A DNA stretch of 64,000 nucleotides from Sphingopyxis sp. (GTDB lineage: Bacteria; Pseudomonadota; Alphaproteobacteria; Sphingomonadales; Sphingomonadaceae). Location: the NCBI RefSeq assembly GCF_019459305.1, contig NZ_JAIBES010000153.1, forward strand, positions 1-64,000, in the 5' to 3' direction. A program made the position numbers and the translations under genes. Below, in pieces: positions 48,057 to 57,231 of the stretch; position 1 is the stretch's first letter; each line of letters begins with the position of its first letter. The notes beneath the pieces are model-generated. The model was given only the letters and a program-made list of their open reading frames with translations. It was not told the origin of the DNA and made no database searches.

Positions 48057-48189
48057 CAAGACCTTACATCGCCCCGAAATGACGCGCCGCGCGACACTTT
48101 CGCCAACATCCGCGCCGCGCGCGCCTTGACCCTGCGCGCGCCCTGCGCCAAGGGCAGCGACACTTGTTGCACCTGCGAAAGAGCGGACA

Positions 48190-49113
48190 GTGGCCGACGC
48201 GGCGGAGACGAAATCCTTAAGCTTTCAGGACATGATCCTGACGCTGCACGCCTATTGGGCGGCGCGCGGTTGTGCGATCCTGCAACCCTATGACATGCGC
48301 GTCGGTGCCGGGACATTTCACCCCGCAACCACGCTGCGCAGCCTCGGCCCCGAGCCGTGGAACGTCGCTTATGTCCAGCCGAGCCGCCGCCCGACCGACG
48401 GCCGCTATGGCGAGAACCCGAACCGACTCCAGCATTATTACCAGTATCAGGTGATCCTGAAGCCATCGCCCGCTGACTTGCAGGAACAATATCTGGGCAG
48501 TCTCGCCGCGATCGGTATCGACCCGCTGCTCCACGACATCCGCTTTGTCGAGGACGACTGGGAAAGCCCGACGCTTGGCGCGTGGGGGCTGGGCTGGGAA
48601 GTCTGGTGCGACGGCATGGAAGTCACCCAGTTCACCTATTTCCAGCAAATGGGCGGCTTCGACTGCAAACCCGTCGCGGGGGAGCTCACCTATGGGCTCG
48701 AACGCCTCGCCATGTATATCCAGAATGTCGACAATGTGTACGACCTGCGCTTTTCCGACCCCGTCGGCGACGTGCCGGGGTTGAGCTATGGCGACGTGTT
48801 CCTCGAGAATGAAAAGCAGTTCTCGAAATGGAATTTCGAGGTTGCCGACACCGACGGCCTGTTTGCGGGGTTCAAGGCGGCCGAGGCCGAATGCCAGCGC
48901 GCGATCGAAGCGAACGTCCCGCTCGCCGCCTATGATCAGGCGATCGAGGCGAGCCATTTGTTCAACCTCCTGCAAGCGCGCGGCGTGATCAGCGTCCAGG
49001 AACGCACCAACTACATGGCGCGCGTGCGCGACCTTGCCAAGGGCAGCTGCAAGGCATGGATCGACAGCCAGTCGGACGCATGGACCGCGAAATATCCGGG
49101 GTGGACGCTGTGA
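48190..49113 (+). CDS. glyQ: Glycine-tRNA ligase alpha subunit
   Basis: 307 aa catalytic subunit of the alpha2beta2 enzyme. [40 protein letters not shown] and [38 protein letters not shown] are diagnostic. GTG start at 48190 after GAGCGGACA. Stop overlaps the glyS GTG (CTGTGA). Confidence 0.97.
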   Translation: MADAAETKSLSFQDMILTLHAYWAARGCAILQPYDMRVGAGTFHPATTLRSLGPEPWNVAYVQPSRRPTDGRYGENPNRLQHYYQYQVILKPSPADLQEQYLGSLAAIGIDPLLHDIRFVEDDWESPTLGAWGLGWEVWCDGMEVTQFTYFQQMGGFDCKPVAGELTYGLERLAMYIQNVDNVYDLRFSDPVGDVPGLSYGDVFLENEKQFSKWNFEVADTDGLFAGFKAAEAECQRAIEANVPLAAYDQAIEASHLFNLLQARGVISVQERTNYMARVRDLAKGSCKAWIDSQSDAWTAKYPGWTL

Positions 49114-51341
49114 CCGACTTCCTCCTTGAACTGCGCAGCGAGGAAATTCCGGCTCGCATGCAGGCCGGTGCGCGCGCCGAACTCGATAAGCTGTTCCGCG
49201 CCCAGATGTCTGCCGCGGGCATCGAGGTCGGCGATCTCAGCATCTGGTCGACGCCGCGGCGCCTCGCGCTGATTGCGCGCGATCTGCCGGACGCAACCGC
49301 CGCGGTCAGCGAAGAACTCAAAGGCCCGCGCAGTAGCGCGCCGCTGCAGGCACTCGAAGGTTTCCTGCGCAAGACCGGGCTGACGCCGGAGCAACTCGAA
49401 GACCGCGACGGCGTCTATTTCGCTGTCATCGACAAGCCCGGCCGCGCGACCGTCGAGGTGCTGGCAGAGGCGATCCCCACGATCATTCGCGCCTTTGCCT
49501 GGCCCAAGTCGATGCGCTGGGGCAAGGACAGCGCGAGCAGCGAAAGCCTGCGCTGGGTTCGCCCGCTGTCGGGCATCGTTGCTATCTTCGGCGAAGAGCT
49601 GGTGCCGTGCGAGATCGGCGGGATTGCCGCAGGTTTTGCGACGCGCGGCCACCGTTTCCACTGCCCGGGCGAAATCACGATCGGCTCGGCGTTGGACTAT
49701 GTCGAAAAGCTGCGGGCGTGCCATGTCATCGTCGATCATGAGGAACGGCAGGCAATCATCCGCGATGGCGCCGCCAAGGCTGCCGCCGACGCGGGGCTGA
49801 CGCTGGTCGCGGACGAGGGGCTGGTGATCGAAAACGCCGGCCTGACCGAATGGCCGGTGCCGTTGCTCGGCCGTTTCGACGAAGCGTTTCTGGAAGTGCC
49901 CCCCGAGGTTATCCAGTTGACGGCGCGCGTGAACCAGAAATATTTTGTCGTGAATGACGCGGCGGGCAAGCTGGCGAACGGCTTTGTCTGCACAGCGAAC
50001 ATTGCGGCGCAGGATGGCGGCGCGGAGATCGTTGCGGGTAACCGCAAGGTGCTCGCGGCGCGGCTTTCGGATGCACGTTTCTTTTGGGAGCAGGATCGCA
50101 AGACCAAGCTGGAAGACCTCGCAAAGAAGCTGGATCGCATCACCTTCCACGAAAAGCTCGGCACCGTCGCCGACAAGGTCGAGCGCGTCGCAAACCTGGC
50201 CGAATGGCTGGCAAGCGGAGGCATCGTCCCGAACTGCAACCCCGCCTTCGCGCGGCAGGCGGCGGAACTGGCGAAAGCCGACCTCGTCACCGAAATGGTC
50301 GGCGAATTCCCCGAACTGCAAGGCCTGATGGGCGGTTACTACGCCCGCGCCGAGGGCTTGCCCGATGCGGTCGCCGATGCGATCCGCGATCACTACAAGC
50401 CGGTCGGGCAGGGCGATGACGTCCCGACTGCGCCGGTGACGGTGGCTGTGGCGTTGGCGGATAAGCTGGATACGGTGGTTGGCTTTTTTGGCTACGGCCT
50501 GAAACCGACGGGGTCCAAAGATCCGTTTGCTTTGAGGCGGGCTGCCATTTCAATTCTTCAATTGATCGAGCACGGTGGCATTCGCGTGCATCTCAGGCCG
50601 CTCCTATTTCGTCTGTCTTTGGCCTGCTACCAGCAAGCAATTGCTCGCGCATATTTTGAACGGTTTGGCAAAGTTGCGGATGTCTTTGGCGCAGAGTCGA
50701 ATGACGAGAAATATGATCTTCTCATACGCCTTCAGGGCATTGAGCCCAGGCTGGAGACGGATGCGCTAAATCCCAAAACTGCCGCTTCCCAGCTGCTCGA
50801 ATTTCTGATTGACCGTCTCAAGGTCCAGCAACGCGACGCCGGTGTTCGTCATGACCTGATCGACGCGGTGTTTGGGCTCGGCGGTGAGGATGATCTGGTT
50901 CGGTTGCTCGCGCGGGTGAAGGCCTTGCAGGCGTTTATGGCGAGTGATGACGGGGCGAATTTGCTGGCAGGGTATAAGCGCGCCGCGAATATTTTGAAGC
51001 AGGCGGGCAAAGATATCGTCTTCCCAGCGAAAGCTGGGATCGCTGGCGATGGTGAGCCGACGATAGCGGCCCCGGCTTTCGCTGGGGCGACGGATATGGA
51101 CAAGACGCTCCTTACCGCCCTCGACCGCGCCGAACCCGCCGCTTCCACCGCCGTCGCCGGCGAACGCTTCACCGACGCCATGGCGGCGCTCGCCTCGCTC
51201 CGCGCGCCGATCGATGCGTTTTTCGACGGCGTGATGGTCAATGACCCCGACGAAGCGGTGCGCGCCTATCGGCTCGGCCTGCTCGCCCGATTTACCGGCG
51301 CGGTGCATGGCGTTGCCGATTTCTCGAAGATCGAGGGCTGA
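49110..51341 (+). CDS. glyS: Glycine-tRNA ligase beta subunit (with repeat insertion)
   Basis: 743 aa. N-terminal [40 protein letters not shown], and the C-terminal HD/anticodon-like part ([39 protein letters not shown]). GTG start at 49110 overlaps glyQ. Two oddities: residues 636-661 are the in-frame translation of a dispersed palindromic repeat (51015-51096), and the stretch 50530-50850 is low in GC (61 of 120 bases at 50641-50760) with codon use unlike the rest. Both lie in variable linkers, so the enzyme is probably active. Confidence 0.95.
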   Translation: MTDFLLELRSEEIPARMQAGARAELDKLFRAQMSAAGIEVGDLSIWSTPRRLALIARDLPDATAAVSEELKGPRSSAPLQALEGFLRKTGLTPEQLEDRDGVYFAVIDKPGRATVEVLAEAIPTIIRAFAWPKSMRWGKDSASSESLRWVRPLSGIVAIFGEELVPCEIGGIAAGFATRGHRFHCPGEITIGSALDYVEKLRACHVIVDHEERQAIIRDGAAKAAADAGLTLVADEGLVIENAGLTEWPVPLLGRFDEAFLEVPPEVIQLTARVNQKYFVVNDAAGKLANGFVCTANIAAQDGGAEIVAGNRKVLAARLSDARFFWEQDRKTKLEDLAKKLDRITFHEKLGTVADKVERVANLAEWLASGGIVPNCNPAFARQAAELAKADLVTEMVGEFPELQGLMGGYYARAEGLPDAVADAIRDHYKPVGQGDDVPTAPVTVAVALADKLDTVVGFFGYGLKPTGSKDPFALRRAAISILQLIEHGGIRVHLRPLLFRLSLACYQQAIARAYFERFGKVADVFGAESNDEKYDLLIRLQGIEPRLETDALNPKTAASQLLEFLIDRLKVQQRDAGVRHDLIDAVFGLGGEDDLVRLLARVKALQAFMASDDGANLLAGYKRAANILKQAGKDIVFPAKAGIAGDGEPTIAAPAFAGATDMDKTLLTALDRAEPAASTAVAGERFTDAMAALASLRAPIDAFFDGVMVNDPDEAVRAYRLGLLARFTGAVHGVADFSKIEG
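51015..51096. repeat. Palindromic repeat inside glyS
   Basis: ATCGTCTTCCCAGCGAAAGC and, inverted, GGCTTTCGCTGGGGCGACGG, about 40 bases apart: the layout of the family C intergenic repeat. It is open in the glyS frame and reads [10 protein letters not shown]...APAFAGATD. Confidence 0.75.
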
Positions 51342-51449
51342 CGCATCGCTATGCGCCGCTTCTTATAACGAACGAAGTAAATCTGAATCGACGATAGACA
51401 TTCCCCACCCTATCCAGCCGCAACCTCCTCCCCGGGGCAGCAGGAGCAT

Positions 51450-54113
51450 ATGATGACGAAGATGGTGCATTTGTTCGGCGGCGCGGCCACGACGGCCGAG
51501 CGCTCGAAGGAATTGCTGGGCGGCAAGGGATCGAACCTCGCCGAAATGGCCTCGATCGGCCTGCCGGTGCCCCCGGGCTTTACGATCACCACCGACGTCT
51601 GCACCGCTTATTATGCCAATGGCGAACAATTCCCCGCGGGGCTGATCGAACAGGTGACCAGCGGAATTACCCATATCGAAGGCATCACCGGCAAAAAATT
51701 TGGCAACCCTGCCGACCCGCTGCTCGTGTCGGTGCGCTCGGGCGCGCGGGTGTCGATGCCGGGAATGATGGACACGGTTCTTAACCTGGGGCTCAACGAC
51801 AAAACCGTCGTCGGCCTTTCCGAAGCGTCGGGCGACCCGCGTTTCGCGTGGGACAGCTATCGCCGTTTCGTCCAGATGTACGCAGACGTCGTCATGGGGC
51901 TCGATCATGCCGAGTTCGAGGAAGCGCTGGAAATCGCGAAGGAAGACAGGGGTTTCTACCTCGACACCGAGATGTCGGCTGAAGACTGGCAGGCGCTGGT
52001 CAAGGAATATCAGGCGATCGTCGAACGCGAGACCGGCGCGCCATTCCCGCAGGAACCGAACGATCAGCTATGGGGCGCGGTTGGCGCCGTATTCGCCAGC
52101 TGGGAAAGCGACCGCGCTAAAGTCTATCGCCGCCTGAACTCGATCCCCGCCGAATGGGGCACTGCGGTGAATGTGCAGGCGATGGTGTTCGGCAATATGG
52201 GCGACACCTCGGCGACGGGCGTCGCCTTCACCCGCGACCCCGCGACCGGCGAGCGCGCCTGGTACGGCGAATGGCTGATCAACGCACAGGGCGAGGACGT
52301 CGTCGCGGGCATCCGCACCCCGCAATATCTGACCACCGCAGCGCGCGAGCGGGCGGGCGCCAAGCCGCTTTCGATGGAAGAGGCAATGCCGGATACGTTT
52401 GGCGAGCTGGGCCGCGTCTTCGATACGCTCGAAACCCATTACCGCGACATGCAGGACATCGAATTCACCGTCGAGCGCGGCACTTTGTGGATGCTCCAGA
52501 CGCGGTCAGGCAAGCGCACCGCCAAGGCAGCGCTGAAGATCGCGGTCGATATGGCGGCCGAGGGGCTGATCACCGAGGAGGAAGCCGTTGGCCGCGTCGA
52601 CCCGGGCGCGCTCGATCAGCTGCTCCACCCGACGCTCGATCCCGACGCGCCGCGCGATGTGCTGACAAAGGGGCTGCCCGCCAGCCCCGGCGCCGCGTCG
52701 GGCAAGATCATGTTCACCGCCGATGCGGCCGAAAAAGCCGCGGAGATGGGCGAGGCGGTCATTCTGGTGCGCGTCGAGACGTCGCCCGAAGACATCCACG
52801 GCATGCACGCTGCCAAGGGCATCCTCACCGCGCGCGGCGGGATGACCAGCCACGCCGCGGTCGTCGCACGCGGTATGGGGCGTCCGTGCGTGTCGGGCGC
52901 GGGCGGGCTGTCGATCGACGGCAATGCGCGCGTGCTGCGCGTCGCCGGGCGAGAACTGCGCGAGGGCGATATCATCACCCTCGACGGATCGACCGGCGAA
53001 GTGATGGCGGGCGAGGTCAAGACCCTGCTGCCCGAACTGGTCGGTGATTTCGGTACGCTGATGGTGTGGGCCGACAAGGTCCGCCGCATGAAGGTGCGCG
53101 CCAACGCCGAAACACCTCAGGACGCGCAGGTCGCACGGGACTTCGGCGCCGAAGGCATCGGGCTTTGCCGCACCGAGCATATGTTCTTCGACGCCGCGCG
53201 TATCACCGCGGTGCGCGAGATGATTTTGGCCGAAAATGAGGCGGGTCGCCGCGTAGCGCTCGCCAAATTGCTGCCCGAACAGCGGGCGGATTTCGCAGGG
53301 ATTTTCGAGGTCATGGCGGGGCTGCCAGTGACCATCCGCCTGCTCGATCCGCCGCTCCACGAATTCCTGCCGACGCGCGAAGAGGATTTCGCCGACGTCG
53401 CCGCGGCGGCGGGTGTGGGAATCGAGGCGCTCAAGGCGCGTGCCAACGAACTGCATGAATTCAACCCGATGTTGGGCCATCGCGGTTGCCGCCTCGGCGT
53501 CACCTACCCCGAAATCTATGAGATGCAGGCGCGCGCGATTTTCGAGGCGGCATGCGACGTGGCCGCTGCCACCGGCGCCGCGCCGATCCCGGAGGTGATG
53601 ATCCCGCTCGTGGCAACGCGCCGCGAGTTCGACTTGATGAAGGCGGTCGTCGACGCGCAGGCGAAGGCGGTGTTTGCCGAAAAGGGCCGCGAGATCGCCT
53701 ATCTGGTCGGCACGATGATCGAACTGCCGCGCGCCGCGCTGATGGCGGGCGAGATTGCCGAGACGGCGGAATTTTTCAGCTTTGGTACCAATGATTTGAC
53801 CCAGACGACGATCGGCATCAGCCGCGACGATGCGGGACGCTTCCTGACCCAATATGTCGATAAGGGCATCTTCCTGACCGACCCGTTCGTCAGCCTGGAT
53901 GTCGAGGGCGTCGGGCAGCTGATCGAACTGGCGGCGGAGCGCGGGCGCAAGACGCGTCCCGACGTGAAGCTTGGCATCTGCGGCGAGCACGGCGGCGACG
54001 CACCGAGCATCCATTTCTGCGAAAAAACCGGCCTCGACTATGTCAGCGCCTCGCCGTACCGTGTGCCGATTGCACGGCTGGCGGCAGCACAGGCGGCGTT
54101 GAAGGCGAAATAG
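51450..54113 (+). CDS. ppdK: Pyruvate, phosphate dikinase
   Basis: 887 aa. Interconverts pyruvate, ATP and Pi with PEP, AMP and PPi; can serve gluconeogenesis or ATP gain. N-terminal nucleotide domain (KELLGGKGSNLAEMASIGLPVPPGFTI), central phosphohistidine domain GGMTSHAAVVARGMGRPCVSG, C-terminal PEP/pyruvate TIM barrel with GLCRTEHMFF and GICGEHGGDAPSIHFCEKTGLDYVS (catalytic Cys). AGGAG precedes two adjacent ATGs (51450, 51453). Confidence 0.96.
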   Translation: MMTKMVHLFGGAATTAERSKELLGGKGSNLAEMASIGLPVPPGFTITTDVCTAYYANGEQFPAGLIEQVTSGITHIEGITGKKFGNPADPLLVSVRSGARVSMPGMMDTVLNLGLNDKTVVGLSEASGDPRFAWDSYRRFVQMYADVVMGLDHAEFEEALEIAKEDRGFYLDTEMSAEDWQALVKEYQAIVERETGAPFPQEPNDQLWGAVGAVFASWESDRAKVYRRLNSIPAEWGTAVNVQAMVFGNMGDTSATGVAFTRDPATGERAWYGEWLINAQGEDVVAGIRTPQYLTTAARERAGAKPLSMEEAMPDTFGELGRVFDTLETHYRDMQDIEFTVERGTLWMLQTRSGKRTAKAALKIAVDMAAEGLITEEEAVGRVDPGALDQLLHPTLDPDAPRDVLTKGLPASPGAASGKIMFTADAAEKAAEMGEAVILVRVETSPEDIHGMHAAKGILTARGGMTSHAAVVARGMGRPCVSGAGGLSIDGNARVLRVAGRELREGDIITLDGSTGEVMAGEVKTLLPELVGDFGTLMVWADKVRRMKVRANAETPQDAQVARDFGAEGIGLCRTEHMFFDAARITAVREMILAENEAGRRVALAKLLPEQRADFAGIFEVMAGLPVTIRLLDPPLHEFLPTREEDFADVAAAAGVGIEALKARANELHEFNPMLGHRGCRLGVTYPEIYEMQARAIFEAACDVAAATGAAPIPEVMIPLVATRREFDLMKAVVDAQAKAVFAEKGREIAYLVGTMIELPRAALMAGEIAETAEFFSFGTNDLTQTTIGISRDDAGRFLTQYVDKGIFLTDPFVSLDVEGVGQLIELAAERGRKTRPDVKLGICGEHGGDAPSIHFCEKTGLDYVSASPYRVPIARLAAAQAALKAK

Positions 54114-54152
54114 TCGTCGCCCCCGCGAAGGTGGCGACAGGGGGAGCACGTC

Positions 54153-54728
54153 ATGAAGAGCTGGCACCGCTATGCGATCGCCCTTGTCGGCGGCCTGACC
54201 GTCGGCCTCGGTGCCGCTTGGGCGTTCACCAACGGAGGGCTCAGCAATGGCGCGATTGCCAACGGGCCATGGACGACCTCGCTGGGCTTTGGCACCAAGG
54301 CGACAGATCCCGTCACCCGCGCGCTGGTCGCCCGCGCCGGCCTGCTCGCACTGCCCGCGAAGGAAACTGTCTATTGGTCGGCAACGACCGATGCCGCTGG
54401 CGCGCCGCTCGATGGCAAGTGCCGCTACCGCCTTTCGGGCAAACCGCTCGATGCGCGCTGGTGGAGCGTCACCATCTATGATGCCAAAGGCTATCTGGTT
54501 GCCAATCCGGCGGATATCTGGTCGGTCAACGGCGCCAATGTTGCGCTGGACGCCAAGGGCGAATGGGGCGTAACGATCGCGCCCACAAAGCCCGCCGATG
54601 GCGCATGGCTGCCGGGCACCAGGGACCAGCCGTTCCACCTGACGCTCCGCATGTACAATCCGGGAACCGCATTCCGGGCCGACCCAGCGAAGGCGGTGCT
54701 GCCGCAAATCGTGAAGGAGGGCTGCTGA
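54153..54728 (+). CDS. DUF1214 membrane-anchored protein
   Basis: 191 aa. N-terminal membrane segment (YAIALVGGLTVGLGAAWAF), then the DUF1214 pattern: ETVYWSATTDAAGAPLDGKCRYRLSGKPLDARWWSVTIYDAKGYLV and GTRDQPFHLTLRMYNP. GGGGGAGC precedes the ATG. Function unknown. One base separates it from the DUF1254 gene; the two domains are usually found in a single protein, so these may form a split two-subunit version. Confidence 0.85.
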   Translation: MKSWHRYAIALVGGLTVGLGAAWAFTNGGLSNGAIANGPWTTSLGFGTKATDPVTRALVARAGLLALPAKETVYWSATTDAAGAPLDGKCRYRLSGKPLDARWWSVTIYDAKGYLVANPADIWSVNGANVALDAKGEWGVTIAPTKPADGAWLPGTRDQPFHLTLRMYNPGTAFRADPAKAVLPQIVKEGC

Positions 54729-54729
54729 C

Positions 54730-55257
54730 ATGCGTAACTGGCTCGGCCCGCTCCTCTTCGGTCTCCTTGTCGCTGCCGCAGCCACCTGGGCGGCGATTGG
54801 CGCGATTCCCTATGGGCTGATGAAAATCGCATCGGACCGGCTGGGGCAAAGCGGCGTCAACACCATGTCGCATGGCAATCTAGCCAATCCCGATCGCCAG
54901 CCGGTGGTGCGGCCCAGCCCCGATCTTGCATATTCCAGCTGCCCTTATGATCTGTCGGCGGGGCCGCTGGCGATCGACGTGATGCCTGTTCCGGGCCGCT
55001 ACAGCTCGCTCAGCGTCTTCGATGCCGCGACCGACGTGATCTTTGTCCGCAACGATGTCGAGGCGGCGGGCAAGCCGTTCCGAATCATCCTGGCGCGCGA
55101 AGGGCAGGCGGTCCCCGCGGGCGTCGAAGTGGTTCGCACGAACCATGATCGCGGCATCGCGCTGATCCGCCTGCTTTTGAAAGACCCCAAGGAAATCGGC
55201 GGCCTTGATGCGATGCGCCGCCAATCATCCTGTGCCACGGTCACAAAGCTGAAATAG
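54730..55257 (+). CDS. DUF1254 membrane-anchored protein
   Basis: 175 aa. N-terminal hydrophobic helix (LLFGLLVAAAATWAAIGAIPYG), then VVRPSPDLAYSSCPYDLSAGPLAIDVMPVPGRYSSLSVFDAATDVIFVRND, the DUF1254 core. Partner of the preceding DUF1214 protein by position. Two Cys could form a disulfide outside the cytoplasm. Function unknown. Confidence 0.83.
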   Translation: MRNWLGPLLFGLLVAAAATWAAIGAIPYGLMKIASDRLGQSGVNTMSHGNLANPDRQPVVRPSPDLAYSSCPYDLSAGPLAIDVMPVPGRYSSLSVFDAATDVIFVRNDVEAAGKPFRIILAREGQAVPAGVEVVRTNHDRGIALIRLLLKDPKEIGGLDAMRRQSSCATVTKLK

Positions 55258-55301
55258 GGGGTTGCGCCCCCACGCGACGCCCCTTAAAGGCGCCTCTCCA
55301 C

Positions 55302-55378
55302 GCACCCGTAGCTCAGCTGGATAGAGCATCAGACTACGAATCTGAGGGTCGGGCGTTCGAATCGCTCCGGGTGCACCA
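55302..55378 (+). tRNA. tRNA-Arg (anticodon ACG)
   Basis: Complete cloverleaf: acceptor GCACCCG/CGGGTGC, D arm, anticodon stem TCAGA/TCTGA around CTACGAA (anticodon 55336-55338), T arm GGGCG-TTCGAAT-CGCTC with one G-T pair, and an encoded CCA. It borders the decayed mobile region on its 3' side. Confidence 0.97.
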
Positions 55379-55898
55379 TTTCTTTCAATAGCTTGGTAAA
55401 TTTGCTCCGCCGTCCGGCGCTGAGCTAGCAATCACCGTGACAGGTATCAGCGCAGTTCTGCCGAAGGGTGGCAATGTCGGCGCTTTCATCGATGAGGATG
55501 TTGAATTGTCATTCGCGAATGTCGGCCCTGCGCCTTTGCAGGTTCCCGCTCCGTCCGCTCCGATGACTGTGCCCGTTTCCGCAGCGCCGACAAGCATTGC
55601 GCCCTTGGCGCCTGCCGCCACGACAACTCCATCTGGCGGCTGACTATTCAGCTGTCCGTTAGAGGCCCGACCCTCGCAATGGTAGCCCGGGCCGGGTCAG
55701 GCATCTGGCGCTCACTCGGATGGGATTTTGATGCCACCGATAATGATTCCTGCCACCACCATCGTGAGCATCCAATATTCGATTGCGAACGCTCTCGCTC
55801 GCCATTTCGGATCGTTCAAACTGAGACACTACCGCTTGCCATGCTGTCTAAACAAAGAACGGAGTTTCTGACAAATGCCTACCAGCAGGCTCTACGCC
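55379..55898. other. Gene-poor stretch after tRNA-Arg
   Basis: Overlapping low-complexity open frames on both strands (55437-55643 plus; 55385-55621 minus) with no recognised family and no convincing ribosome binding sites. GC is lower than in the flanking genes. Probably decayed integrated DNA. Confidence 0.5.
55712..55819 (-). CDS. Possible 35-aa membrane peptide
   Basis: TTG at 55819 opens a short frame ending AFAIEYWMLTMVVAGIIIGG and IKIPSE, a clear single membrane helix with a charged end. No good SD. It may be the tail of a broken gene, as the frame is closed 3 codons upstream of the TTG. Confidence 0.25.
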   Translation of the reverse strand: MNDPKWRARAFAIEYWMLTMVVAGIIIGGIKIPSE

Positions 55899-55973
55899 GG
55901 CCCCTTCGTCTAGCGGACAGGACGCGGCCCTCTCACCGCTGAAACATCGGTTCGATTCCCGTAGGGGTCACCA
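55899..55973 (+). tRNA. tRNA-Glu (CTC)-like gene, probably decayed
   Basis: Starts GGCCCCT, ends AGGGGTC-A-CCA, D arm GTCT/GGAC, anticodon CTC at 55932-55934. Two stems carry C-C mismatches: 55929/55937 at the base of the anticodon loop and 55948/55960 in the T stem. The D loop also lacks the usual GGTT. As recalled, alphaproteobacterial tRNA-Glu has none of these, so this may be a pseudo-tRNA or a divergent copy carried by a mobile element. Confidence 0.6.
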
Positions 55974-56103
55974 GCAATATCAAGCAATCAGCTATGATAG
56001 GCTCAGGACCATCGACATATGGCAGATATCTGCCAAGGGACGTTGGTGCAAGGGCGTCTAGCTTCGTAGGAAGCTGACGAGTCTAAATGTTGCCGTGCAG
56101 CAA

Positions 56104-56132
56104 AAAGGCCGCGCCAGTGGAACGCGGCCTTT
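56104..56132. terminator. Bidirectional hairpin terminator
   Basis: AAAGGCCGCG (56104-56113) and CGCGGCCTTT (56123-56132) form a perfect 10-bp stem with a 9-base loop, flanked by A on the left and T on the right. It could end transcripts coming from either side. Confidence 0.7.
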
Positions 56133-56279
56133 CCGGCATATCACATGCACCCCCCTCAGCTTCTCCGGGTCGCAGGAGTCGCCAAAGTTGCAGCAATTAT
56201 ATCCAGAATGGCTCTATCGTCAATTCGCGCAAAAGAGCGCATTTCCCGCGGTGGGACAGCTCTAACCCTTGCCGTTCGG

Positions 56280-56471
56280 TCAGCGCATCCTCGAACGACC
56301 TACCTGGCGACCCACCAACCAACCGACGATGAGCCCGGCAGACATGATTAAGTAGCGCACGATCGTCCCCGCTTCTGATGCAAAGGCAATCGCAATAACG
56401 CCAGCGACAAACATACCAACGAAAATGCCAATAATGCTGCCAATATCTTCGGGTGTCCGATTTGAAGCCAT
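56280..56471 (-). CDS. Small two-helix membrane protein
   Basis: 63 aa from the ATG at 56471, with GGGAGGG 7 bases upstream, a strong ribosome binding site. Two hydrophobic segments (IGSIIGIFVGMFVAGVIAIAFA; YLIMSAGLIVGWLVG) joined by a short loop; ends in Arg-rich GRQVGRSRMR. No family recognised. It lies in the decayed island yet looks intact. Confidence 0.65.
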   Translation of the reverse strand: MASNRTPEDIGSIIGIFVGMFVAGVIAIAFASEAGTIVRYLIMSAGLIVGWLVGRQVGRSRMR

Positions 56472-56658
56472 AGCAAGACCCTCCCCGGTTGCTGCGGAAG
56501 GCAGCGTGACACGATTATTGTAGCAAGTCGAATCGAGCAATCGGAGGAAGCGACAATGGTCGTCTTCGAAGTGCTCGGCCCCCACGACGGAGGCACCTCT
56601 TAAGCTCGTGGCCGAGATCAGGCTTGTGGGCGATTGAGCGGAGGCGCCAGCGCGCGCA

Positions 56659-56919
56659 TTAAGGCGCCCCGGTCATCTCGTTATGCGCGCCGCTGACCAG
56701 ATACGCGCTGCGCGACAGGTTGCGCCGCTTCGCCGCAGCATCGATCGCAGCCAGCGTGGCGGCGTCGACCGTGAAGTTTACGCGCACCGTCCGCCCGCCC
56801 GACCGCACGAAGGGGATCGCAATCAGCATGGCATCCCGATCATCAGTGTCCAGCTCCGCGCGGACCGCGGTCATATCGCTGGCCGGAAACTTCTCGATAT
56901 CCTCGCCGTCGAGAAACAA
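56659..56919 (-). pseudogene. Truncated HicB-like antitoxin
   Basis: 86 aa. The C-terminal half is a ribbon-helix-helix (VRVNFTVDAATLAAIDAAAKRRNLSRSAYLVSGA), the middle resembles HicB (LDGEDIEKFPASDMTAVRAEL). The HicB-like reading goes on upstream without a start (EDLVELERNSVEAIELF) to about 56970, where the integrase fragment on the other strand begins. No hicA toxin gene is visible. Probably a gene cut by recombination. Confidence 0.6.
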
Positions 56920-56963
56920 TTCGATGGCTTCAACCGAATTGCGCTCAAGCTCGACCAGATCCT

Positions 56964-57215
56964 CAGTCGAAGGCTGGCTATCGTACCCTCTCGCTCGGCG
57001 ATGCGGTGATTGCCGAGTTCAAGAAACGGAAGCTTCGCTGCCCGAATGGCGGGTTGGTCTTCGCAGCCAGCAATGGGGAAGTACAGGACTATGGGAATCT
57101 GCTGCGGCGCAAATTCTATCCCCTGCAGATCAAGGCCGGCGTTTGCGACCCGCTGATCAAGAATGGCGAGCCGCTGTTCGATGCCAAGGGCGCCGCAGCC
57201 ATGGACTCGCCATAG
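56964..57215 (+). pseudogene. Tyrosine integrase fragment
   Basis: About 83 codons without a proper start: SKAGYRTLSLGDAVIAEFKK, then LRCPNGGLVFAASNGEV and FYPLQIKAGV match the middle of the phage-integrase catalytic domain. The frame ends in TAG before the HxLRH and Tyr motifs, and the N-terminal arm-binding domain is absent. A dead remnant that marks past integration next to tRNA-Arg. Confidence 0.7.
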
Positions 57216-57231
57216 CTGGATAAATTGCCGC

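Noticed and set aside
52506-54785. 759-codon minus-strand frame opposite ppdK
   Set aside because: Shadow; the plus strand has the full PPDK active-site motifs and the frame crosses two real gene boundaries.
56087-56351. Plus-strand frames of 68-81 codons in the decayed island
   Set aside because: One spans a perfect terminator hairpin; both overlap the minus-strand small membrane gene that has a strong ribosome binding site.
56659-57215. Active toxin-antitoxin or integrase module
   Set aside because: No hicA partner, the HicB-like frame has lost its start, and the integrase lacks its N-terminus and catalytic His-Arg-Tyr end.
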